Part shown: positions 43,386 through 52,219 of the stretch, piece after piece
Layout: each line of letters begins with the position of its first letter
Numbering within the stretch: the first letter of the stretch is position 1
Source: Comamonas sp009360615
GTDB lineage: Bacteria; Pseudomonadota; Gammaproteobacteria; Burkholderiales; Burkholderiaceae_C
Assembly: GCF_035784015.1 (NCBI RefSeq)
Contig: NZ_JALKOW010000001.1
Length of the DNA stretch: 64,000 nucleotides
Direction: 5' to 3' (one strand)
Made by a program: the position numbers and the translations under genes
Notes under the pieces: model-generated
Seen by the model: the letters and a program-made list of their open reading frames with translations, nothing else
Told to the model about the DNA's origin: nothing
Databases searched by the model: none

Positions 43386-44876
43386 ATGAACGATCAGACC
43401 GGAGCATCCAGGGGTGCGGCCGTCAAGCGCCCCGAAGATGAGAATCTTGGCATCACCGCCAACCTCATGTATGGCTTGCAGCATGTGTTGACCATGTACG
43501 GCGGCATTGTGGCGGTGCCTCTGATCGTGGCGGAAGCGGCCGGGATGTCCGCGGCCGATGCCGGTCTGCTGGTGACTGCCTGCCTGTTCATGGGCGGTGT
43601 GGCGACCTTGCTGCAGACGCTGGGCATCCCTTTCTTCGGTTGCCGTCTGCCTCTGGTTCAAGGCGTTTCATTCGCAGGCGTGGCCACCATGGTCAGTATT
43701 CTGCATACCGGGGGCGGCATGCAGGGCGTGCTGGGGGCTGTCATGTACGCCTCGGTGCTGGGCCTGATCATTGCACCGGTTTTTTCGCGCATCACCAAAT
43801 TCTTCCCGCCGCTGGTCAATGGTTGCGTGATCACGGTGATCGGCATGTCGCTGATGCCTGTGGCTGCGCACTGGGCCATGGGCGGCAATGCCAAGTCGGC
43901 CGATTACGGCAGCATGGGCAATATCGGCCTGGCCGGGCTGTCCCTGTTCATGGTGCTGCTGTTCAGCAAGCTGGGCAATGCCATGCTGTCACGCCTCTCG
44001 ATCCTGGTGTCCATCGTGGTGGGCACCATCACGGCGGTGTTCATCGGCAAGGCCGATTTCTCCCAGGTGCTCAACGGGCCCATCTTTGCCGTCCCCACCC
44101 CTTTGCATTTCGGCTGGCCCACATTCGACATGGCTGCCACCATCTCCATGTTCATCGTGATTCTGGTGATCCTGGTGGAAACCTCGGCTGACGTGCTGGC
44201 CGTGGGCGAAATCGTGGACAGCCCCGTGGATGGCCGCCGTCTCGGTGATGGTCTGCGCGCCGACATGCTGTCCAGCATCGTGGCACCCATCTTCGGCGGC
44301 TTCACGCAAAGCGCCTTTGCGCAGAACGTGGGTCTGGTGGCCGTGACCGGGATCAAGAGCCGCTTTGTGGTGGCTTTCTCCGGCCTGATCCTGATCGTCT
44401 TCGGCGTGCTGCCGGTGATGGGGCGTATCGTGGCCTGCGTGCCTCCCTCCGTGCTGGGCGGCGCTGGCCTGGTGCTGTTCGGTACCGTGGCTGCCAGCGG
44501 CATCCGTACCCTGGCCAAGGTGGAATACAACAACAATATGAATCTGATCATTGTTGCCACCTCGGTGAGCGCGGGTCTGCTGCCGGTGGTGGCTCCCAAG
44601 TTCTATGACCAGTTCCCCGCATGGTTTGCCACGATTTTCCACTCGGGCATCAGCGCAACCGCTCTGGTCGCCGTGACCCTGAACCTGCTCTACAACCACT
44701 TCAAGCAAGGCAATTCCGATCAGCCTTCCGTGTTCGAAGCCGGCTATGGCCGTGCGCTGAGCCAGCATGTGCTGGAAGCCCTGGCCGACGGCGACCGCGT
44801 CGAAGGAGGCAAGGTCTACGACAAGGAGGGCAAGGAAGTGCCCATCATTCCGGTCAAACCGGCCCACAGCCATTGA
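43386..44876 (+). CDS. NCS2 family purine (xanthine/urate-type) permease
   Basis: This 496-residue nucleobase:cation symporter has about 14 hydrophobic segments. It starts with the family region ITANLMYGLQHVLTMYGGIVAVPLIV, then PLVQGVSFAG (TM3 motif), the TM8 acidic motif in VILVETSADVLAVGEIVD, and the NCS2 signature FAQNVGLVAVTGIKSR, where the QN pattern points to purine rather than uracil transport. Xanthine or urate is inferred. A ~20-residue polar C-terminus follows. The long structured leader suggests ligand-dependent control. Confidence 0.88.
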   Translation: MNDQTGASRGAAVKRPEDENLGITANLMYGLQHVLTMYGGIVAVPLIVAEAAGMSAADAGLLVTACLFMGGVATLLQTLGIPFFGCRLPLVQGVSFAGVATMVSILHTGGGMQGVLGAVMYASVLGLIIAPVFSRITKFFPPLVNGCVITVIGMSLMPVAAHWAMGGNAKSADYGSMGNIGLAGLSLFMVLLFSKLGNAMLSRLSILVSIVVGTITAVFIGKADFSQVLNGPIFAVPTPLHFGWPTFDMAATISMFIVILVILVETSADVLAVGEIVDSPVDGRRLGDGLRADMLSSIVAPIFGGFTQSAFAQNVGLVAVTGIKSRFVVAFSGLILIVFGVLPVMGRIVACVPPSVLGGAGLVLFGTVAASGIRTLAKVEYNNNMNLIIVATSVSAGLLPVVAPKFYDQFPAWFATIFHSGISATALVAVTLNLLYNHFKQGNSDQPSVFEAGYGRALSQHVLEALADGDRVEGGKVYDKEGKEVPIIPVKPAHSH

Positions 44877-44924
44877 GCCGAGATCCAAGTGCGCGCGGTG
44901 GGGGTTGACCCTGTCGTGATTGAT

Positions 44925-44959
44925 ACCGCTATCCTGCCTTGCTGGGATAGCGGTTTTTT
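44925..44959 (+). terminator. Intrinsic terminator after the purine permease
   Basis: Stem ACCGCTATCC / GGATAGCGGT (44925-44934 and 44945-44954) runs into TTTTTT. A textbook Rho-independent terminator 48 bp after the stop. Confidence 0.92.
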
Positions 44960-45019
44960 TATGCCTGTCTGAAAAGCGGCGGCCCTCCAAAAGAGTGCGG
45001 CAAATGCGCCGCAAGCGCT

Positions 45020-46090
45020 TCAGTGCGACACGCCCAGGATGGCATGCAGGCGAGCGCTGGTCGTGGTGTATTCGAGCAAAGGCTTGCTGCCTTGCAGGTA
45101 CTCGGCAGCCGCGAAGGCGGCCATGGCCGCCTCATGGAAGGCGCAGAGGATCAGCCGCTTCTTGCCGCTGTAGCTGACGATGTCGCCGATGGCATAGATT
45201 CCCGGGGCGCTGGTCGCCAGCGTTGCCGGGTCCACCGCCAGCTGTTTGCGCTCCAGCGCCAGGCCCCAGTCCGTCAAAGGGCCCAGCTTGGGCGAGATGC
45301 CCTGATACACCAGCAGTTGCTCGACGGCCAGCATCTGTTCATCGCCTTCGCCATCCATCCACTGCACGGCCTGCAGCCGGCCGTTGCCATGCCGCACTTC
45401 GGTGATCTGGCCGATCAGCACTTCGACGGCGCCAGATCCGCGCAGTTGCTGCAACTGCTGCAGTTGCGCGGGCTCGGCGTTGAAGCTGTCACGGCGGTGC
45501 ATGAGCACGGTTCTGGCCGCATCGGCACTGCAGGCAATGGCTGCGGCCACGGCTTCCTCATCGCCGCCATAGACCAGCACCTGTCGGCCTGCAGCCATGT
45601 CCGGCTGTTGCGCGTGATAGTGCAGCTGGCCCGGTTCGAGTCCATCCACCCCGGGTACCTTGAGTGTCTTGGGCACAAAGGCGCCGACGCCTGCGGCGAT
45701 GAATACGGTGCGTGTGTGAAAGATGGCTCCAGCGGTGGTGCCGAGCTGCCAGCGGCCGTCTTCAAGGGCCTGCAGGGTCTGTACCTGCTGGGACAGGTGG
45801 CGCGTCACCTGCAGGGGCGCGATCTGCGTTTCCAGCCGCTGGACCAGCTCCATGCCCGTGCAGACGGGAATGCCGGGGATATCGTAGATGGGCTTGTGCG
45901 CGTAGAGCTGGCTGCACTGGCCGCCGACATGGGGCAGGGCATCGATCAGCTGGGCACGAATACCCTGTAGACCGAGCTGGAAGGCCTGAAACAAACCCGC
46001 CGGACCTGCGCCAATGATGATGGCGTCGGTTTCCACGGCGGGTTGTTGTTGAGTGAGAAAAGCGTGGGTCGTTGCGTTGGACAGGCTCAT
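45020..46090 (-). CDS. Ferredoxin--NADP reductase, thioredoxin-reductase-like type
   Basis: This 356-residue two-dinucleotide-domain flavoprotein has FAD site AIIIGAGPAGLFQAFQLGLQ, conserved VGGQCSQLYAHKPIYDIPG, NADP site VLVYGGDEEAVAAA and C-terminal FAD contact GIYAIGDIVSY. It lacks the redox CxxC of thioredoxin reductase, which places it in the TrxR-like ferredoxin/flavodoxin reductases. It lies 36 bp downstream of fdxA on the same strand, supporting a ferredoxin partner. The start MSLSNATTHAFL (46090) is chosen over an ATG 24 bp upstream. Confidence 0.85.
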   Translation of the reverse strand: MSLSNATTHAFLTQQQPAVETDAIIIGAGPAGLFQAFQLGLQGIRAQLIDALPHVGGQCSQLYAHKPIYDIPGIPVCTGMELVQRLETQIAPLQVTRHLSQQVQTLQALEDGRWQLGTTAGAIFHTRTVFIAAGVGAFVPKTLKVPGVDGLEPGQLHYHAQQPDMAAGRQVLVYGGDEEAVAAAIACSADAARTVLMHRRDSFNAEPAQLQQLQQLRGSGAVEVLIGQITEVRHGNGRLQAVQWMDGEGDEQMLAVEQLLVYQGISPKLGPLTDWGLALERKQLAVDPATLATSAPGIYAIGDIVSYSGKKRLILCAFHEAAMAAFAAAEYLQGSKPLLEYTTTSARLHAILGVSH

Positions 46091-46126
46091 GCGGGCAAGC
46101 GTAGCGCAGTCCATGCCCTGCCGGGC

Positions 46127-46456
46127 TTAGCGCTCCAGCAAATCCACTTTGTTCGGCTTGCCATTCCACTCGTCGGCGTCGGGCAGCGAGGCCTTGCGCT
46201 TGGTGATGCTCTTCCAGCTCTTGAGCTGGGACAGGTCCACGTTGAGCTTGATGAAGGCCAGCTGATCGGCCGGCACATCTTCTTCGGCAAAGATGGCATT
46301 GGCCGGGCATTCGGGAATGCAGACGGCGCAGTCAATGCATTCATCGGGATCGATCACCAGGAAGTTGGGGCCTTCACGGAAGCAGTCCACGGGGCATACG
46401 TCCACGCAATCGGTGTACTTGCACTTGATGCAGTTTTCGGTAACGACGTGAGTCAT
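46127..46456 (-). CDS. fdxA: Ferredoxin FdxA (3Fe-4S/4Fe-4S type)
   Basis: This 109-residue low-potential electron carrier has cluster motifs CIKCKYTDCVDVCPVDC (the 7Fe pattern, with a Tyr/Thr-spaced Cys set) and CIDCAVCIPECP. The C-terminal ~45-residue extension (LKSWKSITKRKASLPDADEW) is typical of FdxA. It lies between cysN and the ferredoxin reductase on the same strand, so it may serve sulfite reductase. Confidence 0.93.
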   Translation of the reverse strand: MTHVVTENCIKCKYTDCVDVCPVDCFREGPNFLVIDPDECIDCAVCIPECPANAIFAEEDVPADQLAFIKLNVDLSQLKSWKSITKRKASLPDADEWNGKPNKVDLLER

Positions 46457-46600
46457 TGAGAATCTTCTTCTTGGGTGGGGATTGGTAAAACCCCTTGATT
46501 TTAGGTTTTTTCCCGCGCAGCGCCAGTGCCTGGCCGGATAAGGCCGTATGGAGATCCGGTTTGACGGCCAGATCGGGGTACGGCCCTGCCTTCGGTTGCC

Positions 46601-47974
46601 TCAGTTCACCAGCGCGGCGCCGGCTGTGGCGTTGCTGGCGGTGTCCACCAGAATCAGCGAGCCCAGCTGACGAGCCTGGGTGAAGGGGGCGGCCGGAATG
46701 GCTTCCTGGAGCACCAGCTCCACCTGGCCGATGGCGTTGGCTTCCAGCTGCTGGGCATCTTCCTTGTCCAGCGTGTTGATGTTGAGGCGGTGCACCAGGC
46801 GGCGGGCCTTGGCCTTGACCCAGCGGTGGCCGTGCAGCGCCCAGTAAACGCGACCAGGGACCAGGGGCTCGTTGTCCATCCAGGCCACGGTAGCGGTGAT
46901 CTCGCGGCTGCTGGGCCAGGGGCTTGCGGCGGCAGGGGCATCGAAGTCATCGTCGGCGACCTCGGCTGGCACGGGCGCGGCAACGATCCAGTCACCGCGC
47001 GAGACGTCGACTTCGCGGTCCAGCGTGATGCCGGCGGACAGGCCGGCGGCCACTTCCTTGGGGGTGCGGGCGTGATCGATGACCTGGGCCACGGTGGCAA
47101 GCTGCCCGCTGGGCAGGATCTGCACCTGGGCGCCGACCTGGGCCAGGCCCGTGGCGACACGGCCCCAGAACACGCGGCGGCCCTGGCGGGTGTCGGACGA
47201 GGAGGAGAACTTCTCCACCCACTGCACGGGGAAGGCCAGCGCCAGACCGCTGTCGGTGGGCGTGTTGGGTAGCTGCTCCAGCAGTTGCAGCAGGCTGGGG
47301 CCTTGGTAGCCGGCCCAGCCGTCGGCGCTGTTGACCACGTTGTAGCCCTTGAGCGCCGACACCGGCACAATGGCCGTGATCTTGATGCCTGCGGAGACCG
47401 TGAACTTCTGCAGCGCGGCACCGATATGGGCAAAGGCCAGGGCGGGGTCCTGCACGGCATCGAGCTTGTTGACGGCAAACACCAGCGAGTTCACGCGCAG
47501 CAGATGGGCCAGCAGGCTGTGGCGACGGGTCTGGGGCAGCAACTCCAGGTCGGCGTTCTTCCAGTCCAGTTTGGTGGCATCGACCAGCACCACGGCGGCA
47601 TCGGCGCTCGACGCGGCCGTCACCATGTTGCGGGTGTACTGCTCGTGACCGGGTGCATCGCCAATGATGAACTTGCGCGACTCGGTCGCAAAATAGCGGT
47701 AGGCCACGTCAATGGTGATGCCTTGCTCGCGCTCGGCGGCCAGGCCGTCGGTCAGCAGGGCCAGATCGGTCTCGCCGGACTTGGTGACGCCGGCCAGCTG
47801 ATCCTGCAGCACGGCGCGGGTGTCCACCAGCAGACGACCGATCAGCGTGCTCTTGCCGTCATCGACGGAGCCGCAGGTGATAAAGCGCAGCGCGCTGCTG
47901 TTGTGTGCATCAAACTGGCCTGAAGCGCTTGATGGGTTTGCGCCAGCAGCCACGGAATTAATTGTTTCAGTCAT
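46601..47974 (-). CDS. cysN: Sulfate adenylyltransferase large subunit CysN
   Basis: This 457-residue GTPase subunit of ATP sulfurylase has G1 GSVDDGKST, switch region REQGITIDVAYRYF, G3 DAPGHEQY and G4 NKLD, followed by EF-Tu-like beta-barrels. It works with CysD to make APS. There is no C-terminal APS-kinase domain, so this is CysN, not a CysNC fusion. Separated from cysD by 138 bp containing repeat copy B. Confidence 0.94.
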   Translation of the reverse strand: MTETINSVAAGANPSSASGQFDAHNSSALRFITCGSVDDGKSTLIGRLLVDTRAVLQDQLAGVTKSGETDLALLTDGLAAEREQGITIDVAYRYFATESRKFIIGDAPGHEQYTRNMVTAASSADAAVVLVDATKLDWKNADLELLPQTRRHSLLAHLLRVNSLVFAVNKLDAVQDPALAFAHIGAALQKFTVSAGIKITAIVPVSALKGYNVVNSADGWAGYQGPSLLQLLEQLPNTPTDSGLALAFPVQWVEKFSSSSDTRQGRRVFWGRVATGLAQVGAQVQILPSGQLATVAQVIDHARTPKEVAAGLSAGITLDREVDVSRGDWIVAAPVPAEVADDDFDAPAAASPWPSSREITATVAWMDNEPLVPGRVYWALHGHRWVKAKARRLVHRLNINTLDKEDAQQLEANAIGQVELVLQEAIPAAPFTQARQLGSLILVDTASNATAGAALVN

Positions 47975-48011
47975 CGCATTCTTTCCTCAAACAGGCATGT
48001 CCCAACTCAAA

Positions 48012-48112
48012 GACGCCAAGCAAGAGCCGCCTCGCGGCAATGGCGTCGTCCCCCTCCCGCAAGCGCAGCGAAGCGAGAGAGGGGGAAGCGGCGTAGCCGC
48101 TCAGGGGGAGCC
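48012..48112 (-). repeat. Intra-operonic GC-rich repeat, copy B
   Basis: Read on the minus strand it begins at the cysD stop: GGCTCCCCCTGAGCGGCTAC, then GCCGCTTCCCCCTCTCTCGC, GGGAGGGGGACGAC and GGCTCTTGCTTGGC. Same word order as copies A, C and D. Hairpins AGCGGCTACGCCGCT and CCCCCTCTC...GGGAGGGGG. Confidence 0.8.
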
Positions 48113-49045
48113 TTAGAAGTAACCGTCCTTCTTGCGCTTTTCCATGGACGCTTCGCTGGTCTTGTCATCCATGCGGGTCGCCCCGCGTTCGCTGACCTCG
48201 GCGGCCAGGGTTTCGATCACGATGTCCTCGGCGGTTGCCGCCGTGCTTTCGACGGGGCAGGTGCAGGTGATGTCTCCTACCGTACGGAAACGCACATCGC
48301 GTACCACGACCTCTTCGCCGTCTCTGGGAGGCGTCAGTTCGGTCACAGGCACCAGCAGGCCCTTGCGCTCCACGACATCACGCTTGTGGGTGTAATAGAT
48401 CGATGGCAGTGCGATGTTTTCACGGGCGATGTACTGCCACACGTCCAGTTCGGTCCAGTTGCTGATGGGGAAGACGCGGAAATGCTCGCCTTGTGCAATG
48501 CGGGTGTTGAACAGCGTCCACAGCTCGGGACGCTGGGCCTTGGGCTGCCACTGGCCGAAGCTGTCGCGGTGGCTGAAGATGCGTTCCTTGGCGCGGGCCT
48601 TTTCCTCGTCGCGGCGCGCGCCGCCGATCAGGGCGTCGAAGCGGAACTCGTCGATTGCCTCCAGCAGCGTCACGGACTGGTGCACATTGCGCGATTCGCC
48701 GGGATGGGCGAGCCGCACGGTGCCGCGCGCCATCGAATCTTCCACGCTGCGCACGATCAGCTCGGCACCCAGCTCCTTGGCTCGCTGGTCGCGGAAATCG
48801 GTCACTTCAGGGAAGTTGTGGCCGGTGTCGATCATGAGCAGAGGGTAGGGGATGCGGCCGGCACCGAAGGCTTTTTCGGCACAGCGCAGCATGACCAGCG
48901 AGTCCTTGCCGCCCGAAAACAGCAGGGTGGGGCGTTCAAAAGCGGCGGCCACTTCGCGCAGGATGAAGATGGTTTCTTCTTCCAGCGCATCCAGGTGGCG
49001 ATTGCTGAGATGGCTCAACACGGAAGTATCCACACGGGCGTTCAT
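48113..49045 (-). CDS. cysD: Sulfate adenylyltransferase small subunit CysD
   Basis: This 310-residue catalytic subunit of ATP sulfurylase is a PP-loop pyrophosphatase with SGGKDS motif (LLFSGGKDSLVMLRCAEKAF), DTGHNFPEV, RRDEEKARAKERIFS, FPISNWTELDVWQYI and CPVES near the end. The start MNARVDTSVLSHL is chosen; a frame open to 49132 overlaps cysH. It precedes cysN in a leftward sulfate-assimilation cluster. Confidence 0.95.
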   Translation of the reverse strand: MNARVDTSVLSHLSNRHLDALEEETIFILREVAAAFERPTLLFSGGKDSLVMLRCAEKAFGAGRIPYPLLMIDTGHNFPEVTDFRDQRAKELGAELIVRSVEDSMARGTVRLAHPGESRNVHQSVTLLEAIDEFRFDALIGGARRDEEKARAKERIFSHRDSFGQWQPKAQRPELWTLFNTRIAQGEHFRVFPISNWTELDVWQYIARENIALPSIYYTHKRDVVERKGLLVPVTELTPPRDGEEVVVRDVRFRTVGDITCTCPVESTAATAEDIVIETLAAEVSERGATRMDDKTSEASMEKRKKDGYF

Positions 49046-49107
49046 AAATACACTTTCAAGCGAAACAGTTCTCTGGCGCATATGTAGCAAGCGCTGATTG
49101 CTGTGTT

Positions 49108-49743
49108 TTAGTGAGCAATATGGAGTCCGCACTCGCGGTTGTCTTCGCCCTTGGTCGGGTCCACATAGTCGAAATTGTTGGGCAGGCCGTGCTTTTCGCA
49201 GTATTCATACAGCTCCTTGGACGACCAGTGCAGCAGCGGCGCAACCTTGATCAGGCCGTCGGGGTTGATGCTCACGGGTTCCATCTGTGCACGCACGGCG
49301 GTATCGGTGGCGCGCAGGGCGGTGAACCAGACCTTGGGTGCGGTTTCGCGCAGGGCGCGCGCAAAGGGCTCCAGCTTCACCTCTTCGGTAAAGGCGGCAT
49401 GGCGCGGGTCGTCCAGTGGCGGTGTGGCACCGTCGACGGCCTCGCGATGGGCGCGCGAGCGCAGCGGCAGGTAGATCTTGAGATTGAGCCCCAGCTGCCG
49501 GGTCACCGCATCGGCGAACCGATAGGTGGCTTCGGTGTTGTAGCCATTGTCCATCCAGACCACGGGCACGTCCGGCTTCGCGCGCGTCACCATGTGCAGG
49601 ATCACGGCCTCAAAGGGGCGGAAGTTGGTGGTGACTATGGTGGGCTGGCCCAGATCCACGGCCCAGTTCACCAGCGCCTGGGCGTTGCGGCCCAGTTCGG
49701 CATTGATTGCGGCCAGATCGGTTGCGAGGGCGTTCTGGCTCAT
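49108..49743 (-). CDS. cysH: Phosphoadenylyl-sulfate reductase CysH
   Basis: This 211-residue PAPS-reductase-fold enzyme makes sulfite. Visible are VTTNFRPFEAVILHMV, VVWMDNGYNTEATYRFAD, WFTALRATDTAVRAQ and the C-terminal ECGLH active-site motif. Only two cysteines occur (YCEKHG and ECGLH), so the Cys-Cys pairs that bind the 4Fe-4S cluster of APS reductases are missing. That points to PAPS as substrate with thioredoxin as donor. It overlaps the DUF934 gene by ATGA. Shorter than the ~244-residue E. coli enzyme. Confidence 0.9.
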   Translation of the reverse strand: MSQNALATDLAAINAELGRNAQALVNWAVDLGQPTIVTTNFRPFEAVILHMVTRAKPDVPVVWMDNGYNTEATYRFADAVTRQLGLNLKIYLPLRSRAHREAVDGATPPLDDPRHAAFTEEVKLEPFARALRETAPKVWFTALRATDTAVRAQMEPVSINPDGLIKVAPLLHWSSKELYEYCEKHGLPNNFDYVDPTKGEDNRECGLHIAH

Positions 49744-50126
49744 GCCTGCACCTCGGCGAAATGCGGCTGGGTGTGCACGGCATCGGCCTGGTAGAAGCCG
49801 CCAAAGCGTTCAAACTGGCGCTGCGCATCGGCAGCGTCCACGCCTTCGCGCAGCACGGCGCTACTGAAGCCGGTGCGCTGCATCTGCACCAGCTGGTCGA
49901 TCAGCACGTCGCCGGTGGCGCGGATGTCGCCGCCAAACTTCCGACGGCGACGCAGCAGATAGGCCTGGCTGAAGGCGCGGCCGTCGGTGAAGTTGGGGAA
50001 GAACAGGTCCACTTGCGTGATCCCGTCCAGATTCACCTCGAGGGCGTTGACGTCATTGGCCAGCACCAGCACATTGCCGGTGCTTTCGGTGGGTGACTGG
50101 TACTCGTTGCTTGCCAGAATTTTCAT
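49740..50126 (-). CDS. DUF934 family protein, sulfite-reductase accessory
   Basis: This 128-residue soluble protein has family motifs DLFFPNFTDGRAFSQAYLLRRR and GDIRATGDVLIDQL. DUF934 is found almost always next to cysI/cysH in proteobacteria; its biochemical role is not established. It overlaps cysH (ATGA) and follows cysI by 24 bp, so the three are co-transcribed. No cysteines or membrane segments are visible. Confidence 0.9.
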   Translation of the reverse strand: MKILASNEYQSPTESTGNVLVLANDVNALEVNLDGITQVDLFFPNFTDGRAFSQAYLLRRRRKFGGDIRATGDVLIDQLVQMQRTGFSSAVLREGVDAADAQRQFERFGGFYQADAVHTQPHFAEVQA

Positions 50127-50150
50127 GACTCTATCCTTGTTCTTATGGCT

Positions 50151-51935
50151 TCAGGCCAGCGCTTCTTCCTCGGCTTGCGCGGGATGGCGGGCTGCCTTGC
50201 CGGCTTCCTTGAACGGATCCAGGCCGACGCGGCGCACGGTGTCGATGAAGTGCTCGCCGGGCAGGCGCAGGTCGCGATAGGTGCAGAGCACGGCCTCGAT
50301 CACATCGGGCACTTCCGCTGCACTGAACGAGGGGCCGATGACCTTGCCGGCCACCGCCTGGCCGGACAGGGTCGAGCCGTCGGAGCCGCCCAGCGTGACC
50401 TGATACCACTCCTTGCCGTCCTTGTCCACACCCAGAATGCCGATATGGCCGCTGTGGTGATGGCCGCAGCTGTTGATGCAGCCGCTGATGTGCAGGTCGA
50501 TCTCGCCGATATCGTCGAGTTCGTCCAGATCCTGGTAGCGCGCCGTAATGGCGTCGGCAATCGGCAGGCTGCGTGCATTGGCCAGTGCGCAGAAGTCGCC
50601 GCCGGGGCAAGCGATCATGTCGGTGAGCAATGCCACATTGGTGCTGGCCAGACCCAGGGCCCTGGCCTCGGTCCACAGCGCATGCAGCTGGCCGACCTGC
50701 ACCCAGGGCAGCATCACATTCTGGTCGTGGGTCACGCGGGCTTCACCGGCGGAGAACTTGTCCACCAGATGGGCCAGTGCATCGAGCTGTTCGCTTTGTG
50801 CATCGCCGGGGGCCTGGCCCGCCCGCTTGAAGGACAGGGTCACGGCGCGCAGGCCGCTCACCCGGTGGGCGTGGACGTTGCGGGCAATCCAGCGTGCGAA
50901 GGCGGGCTCCCTGGCGGCCTGCGCGATCAGGGTCTGCTCGTCGGCTGCGGCGTCGTTGACGGCGGGCAGCTCGGGCGTGGTGAACATGGCCGCCACGCGG
51001 TCGAACTCGGCCTGGGGCACGGTGTGGGGGCCGCCGTCGACTTCGACGATCTGGCGGAACTCCTCTTCGACGGCGTCGATGTAGGCCTGGCCTTCGGCCT
51101 TGACCAGAATCTTGATGCGCGCCTTGTACTTGTTGTCTCGGCGGCCCAGCTCGTTGTAGACGCGGACGATGGCCTCGATGTAATTCATGATCTGGTTCCA
51201 CGGCAGGAACTCGCGGATCACGGTGCCGATCACGGGGGTGCGGCCCATGCCTCCGCCCACGAAGACCTTGAAGCCGATTTCGCCAGCTTCGTTCTTGACC
51301 ATGTGCAGACCCACGTCATGCCAGCCCGTGGCGGCGCGGTCTTCGCTGGCACCGGTGATGGCGATCTTGAACTTGCGCGGCAGAAACGCGAACTCGGGGT
51401 GCAGCGTCGTCCACTGGCGCAGTATTTCCGCGTAGGGGCGGGGGTCGATGATCTCGTCGGGGGCGATGCCGGCCAGTGCATCGGTGGTGGTGTTGCGGAT
51501 GCAGTTGCCGCTGGTCTGGATGCCGTGCAGGTTCACGGAAGCCAGCAGATCCATCACATCGGCGGCCTTGGACAGGGGAATCCAGTTGAACTGGACGTTG
51601 GTGCGCGTGGTGAAGTGGGCGCAGTTCTTGGGCAGATAAGTGGTGCCCAGCTTGCCCTGGCCCTCCAGGGCCTGTTTGAAGACTTCGGCCTCGGGTTCGT
51701 CATATTCGCGCGCCACTTTGGCCAGTACGCGGATCTGGGCGGAATTGATTTCACCGTAGGGAACGGCCACACGCAGCATGGGTGCATAGCGCTGCACGTA
51801 CCAGCCGTTTTGCAGGCGCAGCGGCCTGAAGTCGTCTTCCGAGAGCTTGCCTGCCTGCCAGCGCTGGAGCTGGTCACGGAACTGGTCGGCGCGTTGCTTG
51901 ACGAACGCTTTGTCGAAATCGGTGTATTGATACAT
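50151..51935 (-). CDS. cysI: Sulfite reductase hemoprotein CysI (nitrite/sulfite reductase)
   Basis: This 594-residue siroheme and 4Fe-4S enzyme reduces sulfite to sulfide with six electrons. Duplicated half-domains are seen: VRTFTTRTNVQF-like region, TSGNCIRNTTTDA, ACPGGDFCALANA (first two cluster Cys) and SGCINSCGHHHSGHIG (remaining Cys and siroheme ligand). No cysJ flavoprotein gene lies in the cluster, so the electron donor is likely ferredoxin. The start MYQYTDFDKAFVKQ (51935) is supported by homology; the frame is open 15 codons further. Confidence 0.93.
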   Translation of the reverse strand: MYQYTDFDKAFVKQRADQFRDQLQRWQAGKLSEDDFRPLRLQNGWYVQRYAPMLRVAVPYGEINSAQIRVLAKVAREYDEPEAEVFKQALEGQGKLGTTYLPKNCAHFTTRTNVQFNWIPLSKAADVMDLLASVNLHGIQTSGNCIRNTTTDALAGIAPDEIIDPRPYAEILRQWTTLHPEFAFLPRKFKIAITGASEDRAATGWHDVGLHMVKNEAGEIGFKVFVGGGMGRTPVIGTVIREFLPWNQIMNYIEAIVRVYNELGRRDNKYKARIKILVKAEGQAYIDAVEEEFRQIVEVDGGPHTVPQAEFDRVAAMFTTPELPAVNDAAADEQTLIAQAAREPAFARWIARNVHAHRVSGLRAVTLSFKRAGQAPGDAQSEQLDALAHLVDKFSAGEARVTHDQNVMLPWVQVGQLHALWTEARALGLASTNVALLTDMIACPGGDFCALANARSLPIADAITARYQDLDELDDIGEIDLHISGCINSCGHHHSGHIGILGVDKDGKEWYQVTLGGSDGSTLSGQAVAGKVIGPSFSAAEVPDVIEAVLCTYRDLRLPGEHFIDTVRRVGLDPFKEAGKAARHPAQAEEEALA

Positions 51936-52025
51936 GTCTTCAGTTCTTCCGTGGAGCGGGTGCCCTGCCACGGGTGGCATTGCACTTGGATCGTTGGGCT
52001 GAACTGTAGAGAGGCTTTATATAAA

Positions 52026-52043
52026 AACAAACGATTATTTAGT
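52026..52043. promoter_or_regulatory. AT-rich putative CysB-type site upstream of cysI
   Basis: The word AACAAAC then TTAGT six bases later (52026-52043) lies 90 bp upstream of the cysI start within an AT-rich patch unlike the surrounding GC-rich DNA. Nearly the same arrangement occurs before the sulfate-binding protein at 57126-57144. CysB is the usual regulator of both genes; binding here is inferred. Confidence 0.4.
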
Positions 52044-52219
52044 GCTTCATATATATCTGAATGAACATGTGAGACGGGTGGCGGAGAGTCCGGACTGGGT
52101 GTTCGGGCGAATTTCCTTCCTGCGCGCTTGCATTTTGCGGGCGGCCCTGCGCCAGTCATTCTCTAGAATCGGGGCTTGTTCAATGATTGAGGCGCCTGGA
52201 TCGAAGCGGGTGCCTGACT

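Noticed and set aside
50145..52064. 639-codon plus-strand frame over cysI
   Set aside because: Shadow frame; the minus strand has siroheme and Fe-S motifs.
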